Part shown: piece by piece, positions 32,574 through 37,837 of the stretch | Layout of the letters: every line of letters begins with the position of its first letter | Numbering within the stretch: the first letter of the stretch is position 1 | Program-made: the position numbers and the translations under genes | DNA from: Thermocrinis sp. | Lineage (GTDB): Bacteria; Aquificota; Aquificia; Aquificales; Aquificaceae | Reading direction: 5' to 3' | Length of the DNA: 37,837 nt | NCBI RefSeq assembly: GCF_036781485.1 | Contig: NZ_DAIQAX010000013.1 | Span: 1 to 37,837 of the forward strand | Notes under the pieces: model-generated | Seen by the model: the letters and a program-made list of their open reading frames with translations, nothing else | Database searches by the model: none | Told to the model about the DNA's origin: nothing

Positions 32574-33218
32574 TTATTCAAAGAGCTCCACAGTTCCAGT
32601 ATCTACTATCTTCCCCCTCATGGTCTTTCCAGCTTGGGTTTTAACCCTCACCGTCTTACCCACTTCCCCACCGTCTAAGGCTGTGCCATAGGTTGTTATT
32701 TCCAAGTTTCCACTGCGGAGTATGAGCTTTACCACATCACCTCTTTTGACTGCGGGCAAGGGCTTGATTATAGACCTTCTAAGAATGGAGCCTCTTGGTA
32801 TGTAAGTGCTTGTTTGATACTTTTCCAACTCTTCTTTGTTCAACCTAAAGTCGTTGGGAATACTTCTTAGCCACCTTTCCTCTTCCGCAAAAAGCTCCTC
32901 AGATAATACTGTTCCCTTTGGTATATCCTGCTTTGCTACAAGAAACTTTGCCTTCCAATAAACTTCTAATATGGCACTCAACCTTTTCTGTCCAAAATCA
33001 AGATAAGCCAGAGCTCTTGCCCTTCCATACTCCATATCCAGTTCTACCTTTGGAGTTCCCTCCAGCCCACCCTTCCAATCAAGAATCTTTATCCTTTCAA
33101 CTCTTACGCTATCGCCAAACCTTTCCCTTACAGCATCCCCTATAAGACTTTTAAGTCTATCCTCCGTCCAAGAGAAGCAAAGGGAAAACGCTAAGAATAT
33201 ACTAAGTGCTATCCACAT
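32574..33218 (-). CDS. flgA: flagellar basal-body P-ring formation protein FlgA
   Basis: A 214-residue periplasmic chaperone for P-ring (FlgI) assembly. A signal peptide (MWIALSIFLAFSLCFS) is followed by an N-terminal region and a C-terminal SAF domain: FLVAKQDIPKGTVLSEEL near residue 93, then YIPRGSILRRSIIKPLPAVKRGDVVKL and IVDTGTVEL. This order is the FlgA pattern. It implies a flagellated diderm organism. No other flagellar gene is in the window. The start overlaps the upstream iron-sulfur gene by 17 bp, an odd partner, so the pairing probably reflects genome compaction. Confidence 0.83.
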   Translation of the reverse strand: MWIALSIFLAFSLCFSWTEDRLKSLIGDAVRERFGDSVRVERIKILDWKGGLEGTPKVELDMEYGRARALAYLDFGQKRLSAILEVYWKAKFLVAKQDIPKGTVLSEELFAEEERWLRSIPNDFRLNKEELEKYQTSTYIPRGSILRRSIIKPLPAVKRGDVVKLILRSGNLEITTYGTALDGGEVGKTVRVKTQAGKTMRGKIVDTGTVELFE

Positions 33219-33879
33219 CCATCAGCATTAGCCTTCTTATAAGCGTTGCAGGTTCTACTTCCTTTGGACAGACGTTGTTGCACTTATTGCAGGAAAGGCA
33301 ATGATAAAGCCTTCCCGAAAGGGCTTGAAGCTTTCTAAGTTGTTTTTTACTTTCTCTTGGGTCCAAAGAAAATCTGTAAAACTTAGCAAAGAGTAATGGG
33401 CCGGCGTAATCTTCTTCCAAAACTTGAGGACAGTAAGAGTGGCATGCACCACAGAGGATGCAATCAGCGGAACTTTCTATACTTTTGCTGATCTCCGGGT
33501 CTATGTTTATATTCTTCTTGTTTTCTGAAATCCAAAGGGAAAGCTCCTTCATCTTCTTTGGAATAACTTCGTGATCTACCACCAGATCTTTGATTACCTT
33601 AAAGTTTTTTAAAGGCTCAATCAGAACCTCCTCCCCGTCCAAGAGGTAGGGTAGAACTTGCTCTTTACATGCAAGCTTGGGAAAGCCGTTTATGTATATG
33701 GCACAGGTGCCACATATGCCAGCCCTACAAAAATGTCTAAAGGTAAGCGTCTCATCTTGAGTTTCCTTTACCTTTTGCAGGGCAGACAGAAAGGTCATCC
33801 CTTCTTCGTAGGGCACAGAAAAGCTCTCGTACCACGATTTGTTTCCCTGCTGTCTTCTTATTCTAAGCTTTAACTGCAT
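33202..33879 (-). CDS. succinate dehydrogenase/fumarate reductase-type iron-sulfur subunit
   Basis: A 225-residue electron-transfer subunit. Cys51, 56, 59 and 71 form the [2Fe-2S] site (CRAGICGTC). Cys140, 143, 146 and 150 form a [4Fe-4S] site (CILCGACHSYCP). Cys194, 197, 200 and 204 form the third (CLSCNKCNNVCPKE). In ordinary SdhB/FrdB the third cluster is [3Fe-4S] because one cysteine is replaced by a hydrophobic residue; here all four are present, as in archaeal and thiol:fumarate reductase-type subunits. Relatives run the reductive TCA cycle, so fumarate reduction is plausible. No flavoprotein or membrane-anchor subunit is beside it. Confidence 0.85.
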   Translation of the reverse strand: MQLKLRIRRQQGNKSWYESFSVPYEEGMTFLSALQKVKETQDETLTFRHFCRAGICGTCAIYINGFPKLACKEQVLPYLLDGEEVLIEPLKNFKVIKDLVVDHEVIPKKMKELSLWISENKKNINIDPEISKSIESSADCILCGACHSYCPQVLEEDYAGPLLFAKFYRFSLDPRESKKQLRKLQALSGRLYHCLSCNKCNNVCPKEVEPATLIRRLMLMDVDST

Positions 33880-33898
33880 AGAAAAAAAAGATAGGCTA

Positions 33899-33935
33899 TT
33901 GTCAGAAATTTGGCTATGATTATATTATTTATAAG
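33899..33935 (+). promoter_or_regulatory. promoter of tmRNA
   Basis: Two readings are possible. TTGTCA (33899-33904) with a 16-base spacer to TATATT (33921-33926) would start a few bases before mature tmRNA. TATAAG (33930-33935), 6 bases before the first G of tmRNA, would start at the mature 5' end. The gap also holds the divergent start of the iron-sulfur subunit gene. Confidence 0.45.
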
Positions 33936-33941
33936 TTGTAA

Positions 33942-34285
33942 GGGGGCGAACGGTTTCGACGGGGATAGTAGGCTTAGGGAAGCAGGCAGGGTGGCAACCT
34001 TAACAGCCAAGCAAAACACTTCCCAAAGCTGAACTAGCTCTCGCTGCCTAAGGAAAGGCAGCGGCTCGCCGGTTGGTGTGCCTCTGGCTAACCGGTTGGG
34101 TTCAGAGACAGGGGTGTAGGAAGGAAGGGTTGGCAGGGCTCTCCTTCCGAAAGCTAACCTGCCTCGTGGCTGTTTTGCTTGCCAGTGGGCAAACAGCCAT
34201 TAAAGGCAAACACTGGCTAAGCCTGTAGAAGCCCTAGGAGCTGGGCTGTCCTCGGACGAGGGTTCGATTCCCTCCGCCTCCACCA
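33942..34285 (+). ncRNA. ssrA: transfer-messenger RNA (tmRNA)
   Basis: A 344-nt one-piece tmRNA that rescues stalled ribosomes by tagging the nascent peptide. The tRNA-like ends pair as GGGGGCG (33942-33948) with CGCCTCC (34275-34281), with one G-U, discriminator A and an encoded CCA. GGTTCGATTCC forms the T arm. The conserved 5' stretch GCGAACGGTTTCGACGGGG is present. Several GC-rich pseudoknot-like inverted repeats follow the tag, for example CCGGTTGG with CTAACCGG around 34075-34106. The mtnA ATG starts only 9 bases after the CCA. Confidence 0.97.
34019..34051 (+). CDS. tmRNA proteolysis-tag reading frame
   Basis: Aligning with the Aquifex tmRNA as I remember it (resume codon directly after AAAACA) gives a ten-codon frame, LPKAELALAA, then TAA at 34049-34051. 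The AELALAA end is the recognisable degron. The first codon would be CTT (Leu), whereas most tmRNAs resume on alanine or glycine codons. The end and stop are firm; the exact resume codon is inferred. Confidence 0.7.
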   Translation, partial: LPKAELALAA

Positions 34286-34294
34286 TAAATAACC

Positions 34295-35248
34295 ATGCAA
34301 GTAAAAGCTTTTAGGTGGGACGGTCAAAAACTTTGGCTTTTGGATCAGAGAAAACTACCTGATTTGGAGGAGTGGATAGCCTTAGAGGACCATCTCCAGA
34401 CCGCACAGGCTATAAAAGAAATGGTAGTGAGGGGAGCTCCAGCCATAGGTTGTGTTTCCGCTTACGGCTTTGTTCTCGGAGTCAAAAAGGGAGAAGATCC
34501 GAAAGTAGTCTATGAAGTTCTGAGAAACACCAGACCTACAGCTTACAATCTATTTTATGCCTTAGATAGGATGATGGATGCTTACAAAAGAGGAGAAGAC
34601 TTAGAGGCTACCGCAAAGGCTATAGAAGAAGAGGACTATCAGGCTAACGTGAGAATGGCACAGATAGGCAATGAGCTTATACCTAAGAACGCAAGGATCT
34701 TGACCCATTGCAACACAGGAGCCTTAGCTACCGCAGGCTTTGGGACCGCCTTGGGGGTTATCAGACAAGCCCATTACTCAGGAAAGTCCATCTTTGTGTG
34801 GGTAGACGAAACAAGACCCTACCTTCAAGGTTCCCGCCTGACCGCCTGGGAACTTCTAAAGGAAGGCATACCCCACAAGATAATTACCGACTCTACCGCA
34901 GGCTTTTTAATGAAAAATGGTCTGGTGGATTGTGTGATAGTGGGTGCGGACAGGATTACCAAAGGGGGAGATGTAGCAAACAAGATAGGAACATATACCC
35001 TTTCAGTTTTGGCAAAAGCTCACCGCATACCATTTTACGTAGTAGCCCCAAGCTCTACCATAGACTACAGCATAGAAAGTGGAGAAGAGATACTCATAGA
35101 AGAACGCTCAGAAGAGGAGGTAAAAAGGTTCAAAAACTGCCAGTTTGCACCAGAAGCTTCTCCTGCCCTTCACCTTGCTTTTGATATCACCCCTGCGGAG
35201 AACATAACTGCAATAATTACAGAAAAAGGCATTTGGAAACCCACATGA
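34295..35248 (+). CDS. mtnA: S-methyl-5-thioribose-1-phosphate isomerase
   Basis: Converts methylthioribose-1-phosphate to methylthioribulose-1-phosphate in methionine salvage, recycling the methylthio group left over from polyamine synthesis and other SAM use. The 317-residue protein has RGAPAIGCVSAYG near residue 46, HCNTGALATAGFGTALG with the catalytic cysteine near 138, VDETRPYLQGSRLTAWEL, and VGADRITKGGDVANKIGTY with the catalytic aspartate. Other eIF2B-like proteins share the fold, but these motifs fit MtnA. It lies 9 bp after tmRNA and overlaps holA by four bases (ATGA). Confidence 0.93.
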   Translation: MQVKAFRWDGQKLWLLDQRKLPDLEEWIALEDHLQTAQAIKEMVVRGAPAIGCVSAYGFVLGVKKGEDPKVVYEVLRNTRPTAYNLFYALDRMMDAYKRGEDLEATAKAIEEEDYQANVRMAQIGNELIPKNARILTHCNTGALATAGFGTALGVIRQAHYSGKSIFVWVDETRPYLQGSRLTAWELLKEGIPHKIITDSTAGFLMKNGLVDCVIVGADRITKGGDVANKIGTYTLSVLAKAHRIPFYVVAPSSTIDYSIESGEEILIEERSEEEVKRFKNCQFAPEASPALHLAFDITPAENITAIITEKGIWKPT

Positions 35249-36249
35249 ATCTTTTGGAATACCAAAAAAACCTAAGCTTAGAAAAGATAAAACCCATAAA
35301 TCTGGTGCAGGTAGAGGAGGAATACATAGTTTCCGACTTTATGAATAAGCTTTCCACAGTTACACCTGTTAAGGTTTTGTGGGGAAACGAGATAAACCTT
35401 CAGGACTTTATAAACGCCCTTGGAGAGAGTGAATTGTTTGAGAAGAAAAGACAAAAAGAATTTTTGTTCATCAAAAAAGGAGAACAGTTTATAAAGAAGC
35501 TAAAGGACCCAAAGCTTATCAGAAGTCTTGCCAACAAGATAAAGACCAAAGCGGTTTTTATACTCTTAGAAGAAAAACTTGACAAAAATAGTCTTCAGAA
35601 AGAACCATTTAAAACCCTTTTAGAACTGGGCGATTTTTTAGAAGCAAAAAAACTGGACAGGAATAAGATAAAAGATCTGGTAAGAAAAAAAGTAGAAAGA
35701 GAAGGAAAAAGGATCGACGAGCAAGCTATTGACTATCTTTTAGAAATAACCTCTTACGACCTTACCTTTTTGAGAGGAGAGGTAGAAAAGCTACTTCTAT
35801 ATGCGGATAAGCACATAACTCTGGAAGATGTTAAAAAAGTTTGTTTAGCTCAGACCTACGGCAATGTGTTTGACTTTTTAGAAGCCTTCTTTACAAAAAA
35901 CCTTGAAAAGACCCTTTCACTTCTCTCCGCTTTATACAGAATAGGCGTTCCAGCACTGCAGATCCAAGGGCTCTTGGTAAGCTATACTTTAAAGCTGTTT
36001 GTTTTGAAAAAGAGTGATAAGAACCCAGAAACTTTACTGAAGGATCTGGGCGTAAAACACCCCTTTATGATCAACAACTTTAAAAGGTATGCAAAAAACT
36101 TTACAGAAAAAGAGTTGGAGCTTTTGATAAAAAGACTCTACTGGCTTGATTTTGCAGAAAAAGTAGCATTCGTGCCACCCGAAAAAGCATTAAGGAACAT
36201 GATAGTGGATTACTTTATAAATATCAAACAACCAACTCAATCAGCTTGA
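35245..36249 (+). CDS. holA: DNA polymerase III delta subunit
   Basis: Clamp-loader wrench subunit that opens the beta sliding clamp. About 334 residues, the usual size. The weakly conserved HolA pattern is present: VKVLWGNEINLQDFINALG near the N-terminus, FLFIKKGEQF, VFILLEEKLDKNSLQKEPF, VRKKVEREGKRIDEQAIDYL, and the C-terminal collar LEAFFTKNLEKTLSLLSAL plus IQGLLVSYTLKLF. ATG at 35245 makes an ATGA overlap with mtnA and is preferred over an in-frame TTG 12 bp earlier. The 3' end overlaps the convergent glycosyltransferase by 26 bp. Confidence 0.86.
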   Translation: MNLLEYQKNLSLEKIKPINLVQVEEEYIVSDFMNKLSTVTPVKVLWGNEINLQDFINALGESELFEKKRQKEFLFIKKGEQFIKKLKDPKLIRSLANKIKTKAVFILLEEKLDKNSLQKEPFKTLLELGDFLEAKKLDRNKIKDLVRKKVEREGKRIDEQAIDYLLEITSYDLTFLRGEVEKLLLYADKHITLEDVKKVCLAQTYGNVFDFLEAFFTKNLEKTLSLLSALYRIGVPALQIQGLLVSYTLKLFVLKKSDKNPETLLKDLGVKHPFMINNFKRYAKNFTEKELELLIKRLYWLDFAEKVAFVPPEKALRNMIVDYFINIKQPTQSA

Positions 36250-37336
36250 GGTATTTTTCCACTATAATTTTTACATCATACCTTTCCAAAACCATCTGCC
36301 TGCCTTTCATTCCCATAGACTTTCTCTTATCTTCTTCAAGCTCAACCATCCTTTTCATAGCTTCATAAAGGCTTTCCCAGTTCTTTGGCTCAACCAAAAA
36401 GCCGTTTACTCCATCAACGCACACTTCTCTGCATCCAACACTATCCGTGGTGATTATGGGCTTTCCCATTGCCATAGCTTCAAGTAAAACTCTCGGCACA
36501 CCTTCCCTATAATAAGAAGGCAAAACTACGCAATCTGCAAGGCAGTAAAAGTGCCTGACATCCTTTTGAAAGCCTACCCAATTAGCTAAACCCTTATCTA
36601 ACCAGCGCTTTAACTCCTCCCCTTTGATAGATTGAGGATTTCCCTCATCCACATCACCGACTAAATAGAGTTCAACTTTTGGATTTTCAACCTTTAATCT
36701 TTCAAAAGCTTTCACAAATTCCAAAAGCCCCTTATCCTTTAGAAACCTTCCAACAAAAAGGAAGATAAATTTTTCTTTTTTATTTTTTTCGCAAAAAAAG
36801 GGAGAAAAGTAACCAGTATCCACGCCAGAGCTTTCTATTAGATGTGCCTTTTTATCAGTTAAACCTTTTAGCTCTTCAAAGTCATCCTTATTTTGGAAAA
36901 CTACAATTTTATTGACTCTAAAAGCTATCTTGTATAATAACTTTACTAAGTTTGTAAGCCATGTTTTACTTGTGAACACATACCCCAAACCAGTAACCAC
37001 ACTTATAGATGAAATGCCCAGAATACCACTTGCAATGGAGCTATAGATGTTTGGCTTTATGGTAAAGTTTATTACCAAGTCTGGCTTTAGTTTTTTGTAT
37101 AGGCTTAGATACTCGTAAAGAAGCTTTAAGTCTCTTATTGGATCCTTCCCTTTCCTGTCAAGGTTTTTTATTGGATAAAAATCAAAGCCCTCTTTTGCCA
37201 ACTTAACAGAATACTCATCTTCTGGAGCCACCGCCATAACCTTAAAACCTTTTTCCTTCAATGTTTTCATCAAGGGAAGTCTAAAGTTGTATAAGCTAAA
37301 GGATGTGTTGGAAGAAAAAACTATGATCTTTTCCAT
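36224..37336 (-). CDS. family 4 glycosyltransferase
   Basis: A 370-residue GT-B, retaining glycosyltransferase that transfers a sugar from a nucleotide-sugar in the cytosol, probably onto a lipid-linked surface-glycan precursor. The N-terminal acceptor half (FSLYNFRLPLMKTLKEKGFKV, DLVINFTIKPNIYSSIASGI, VVTGLGYVF) resembles PglA/WbpH-like enzymes that extend undecaprenyl-linked sugars. The C-terminal half has FVGRFLKDKGLLEFVKAF, VVLPSYYREGVPRVLLEAMA with the E-x7-E donor motif, and GKPIITTDSVGCREV. The exact sugar is unknown. It overlaps the upstream membrane-protein gene by 16 bp, marking the edge of a likely polysaccharide locus. Confidence 0.87.
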   Translation of the reverse strand: MEKIIVFSSNTSFSLYNFRLPLMKTLKEKGFKVMAVAPEDEYSVKLAKEGFDFYPIKNLDRKGKDPIRDLKLLYEYLSLYKKLKPDLVINFTIKPNIYSSIASGILGISSISVVTGLGYVFTSKTWLTNLVKLLYKIAFRVNKIVVFQNKDDFEELKGLTDKKAHLIESSGVDTGYFSPFFCEKNKKEKFIFLFVGRFLKDKGLLEFVKAFERLKVENPKVELYLVGDVDEGNPQSIKGEELKRWLDKGLANWVGFQKDVRHFYCLADCVVLPSYYREGVPRVLLEAMAMGKPIITTDSVGCREVCVDGVNGFLVEPKNWESLYEAMKRMVELEEDKRKSMGMKGRQMVLERYDVKIIVEKYLKLIELVV

Positions 37337-37837
37337 CTTTTAAAAACCTCTGCAAGAAATACACTATAACTTAAAGCAGAAAGAAACATAACATATCCAT
37401 ACCTTTTTCTTACAATAGGACCAACGTTAGGTTCTGCTATCGTGTGAAACCATATAAAACTAAAGGAGATTAAAAGTATAATCCAAAGCCAAGGTTTTTC
37501 TCTGTGCTTCCAAATAGCAAAAGGTAAAAGTATCCAAGCTACATAAAGATAAACAGCTTCAAAAGGAGTTATGTATCTGGCAATGGTTCCACCTGTGGTA
37601 GAACCCTTCGTAAACCAAAAACTTGGGAAAGGGGAGAACAATCCAATAATAAAAGCCCTTGGTGTATATTCTATAAAATCCCAAACACTGTAAAACCTCA
37701 CGTCTTCGTCTATGCCTCCAGGACGGCCTGCCAAATGCTTAGTCCATACCTCATTTCTCCAGTAAGCTAACTGGTAAAAAAGGTATTCCACTTTATCTGG
37801 TATGTAGGGACTCCAAATCCATTGTTGTTGTGGTGGT
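37321..37837 (-). CDS. polytopic membrane protein, C-terminal part (runs off window)
   Basis: The frame stays open from the stop at 37321 to the window edge, so the true start lies outside; an internal GTG at 37791 is unlikely to be the start. At least three hydrophobic spans are visible (FIIGLFSPFPSFWF region, VAWILLPFAI, LWIILLISFSFIWF, YVMFLSALSYSVFL), with short charged loops and a basic C-terminus, FKRWKRS. The motif PNVGPIVRKRYGYV near the end recalls membrane proteins of polysaccharide loci. A surface-glycan polymerase or sugar transferase is plausible given the adjacent GT4 gene, but I cannot name the family. Confidence 0.7.
   Translation of the reverse strand, partial: PPQQQWIWSPYIPDKVEYLFYQLAYWRNEVWTKHLAGRPGGIDEDVRFYSVWDFIEYTPRAFIIGLFSPFPSFWFTKGSTTGGTIARYITPFEAVYLYVAWILLPFAIWKHREKPWLWIILLISFSFIWFHTIAEPNVGPIVRKRYGYVMFLSALSYSVFLAEVFKRWKRS

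Noticed and set aside
34005..34031. Alternative tmRNA tag frames such as AKQNTSQS or AKHFPKLN
   Set aside because: Neither ends in the hydrophobic ALAA-type degron; only the frame ending AELALAA followed by TAA does.
34708..35184. A 158-codon frame inside mtnA
   Set aside because: Shadow frame with Arg/Ser/Pro-rich translation, overlapping a clear mtnA.
37321..37791. The last gene as a complete 156-residue protein starting at GTG 37791
   Set aside because: The frame continues open to the window edge with plausible coding sequence, so the gene is truncated by the window.
1..37837. CRISPR arrays, insertion sequences, integrases, restriction or other defence genes
   Set aside because: I found no regularly spaced direct repeats, no transposase or recombinase motifs and no recognisable defence proteins on either strand.

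Overview
The window looks like chromosome of a thermophilic member of the Aquificaceae (Hydrogenobacter/Thermocrinis-like). This is an inference from several things: an AT-leaning, lysine/glutamate-rich proteome; very tight gene packing with many overlapping starts and stops; both futalosine-route menaquinone radical-SAM enzymes; a tmRNA whose tag ends AELALAA, as I recall for Aquifex; and tandem DUF29 genes. No transposon, integrase, phage gene or CRISPR array is visible. It reads as ordinary core genome, with unusual details inside individual genes.

Layout. 1-2340: pantothenate kinase (coaX), then mqnC and dcd on the minus strand. 2355-2439: tRNA-Leu(UAA). 2473-7179: a plus-strand run of glycosyltransferase, DUF554 membrane protein, mqnE and an NtrY-like histidine kinase. 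7140-13828: a six-gene minus-strand operon led by ileS, followed by a coiled-coil/zinc-ribbon protein, rodA, hemW, a protein with three zinc ribbons and an unknown gene. 13839-14835: two tandem DUF29 paralogues. 14876-18695: a FadL-type outer-membrane protein and a two-subunit molybdenum hydroxylase with a Tat signal. 18738-20649: a cold-shock gene with a structured leader, then a tRNA nucleotidyltransferase. 20610-25388: a degenerate LytM lipoprotein, NAD(P)HX repair enzyme, lolA, a GNAT acetyltransferase, proB and ispD. 25385-29156: uvrB and arsBC. 29133-33879: an enlarged valS, flgA and a fumarate reductase/succinate dehydrogenase-type iron-sulfur subunit. 33942-36249: tmRNA (ssrA), mtnA, holA. 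36224-37837: a GT4 glycosyltransferase and the C-terminal part of a polytopic membrane protein cut by the window edge.

How it works together. mqnE and mqnC belong to the same quinone pathway, and the iron-sulfur subunit could feed that quinone pool. rodA, holA, ileS, valS, tmRNA and the nucleotidyltransferase are growth and translation housekeeping. flgA implies a flagellum. lolA, the FadL-like barrel and the lipoprotein imply a diderm envelope. arsBC gives arsenate/arsenite resistance without a visible arsR.

The best candidates for something new are four: a possible two-state RNA switch in the cold-shock leader, where one strand segment can pair either with an upstream arm or with the Shine-Dalgarno sequence; two large insertions in ValRS, one splitting its zinc knuckle; a tmRNA tag with a leucine resume codon; and repeated placement of TATAAT boxes 5-9 bases before start codons, suggesting leaderless mRNAs. 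I see no clear multi-gene novel defence or metabolic system. There is no gene-free stretch over 300 bases except the one occupied by tmRNA.
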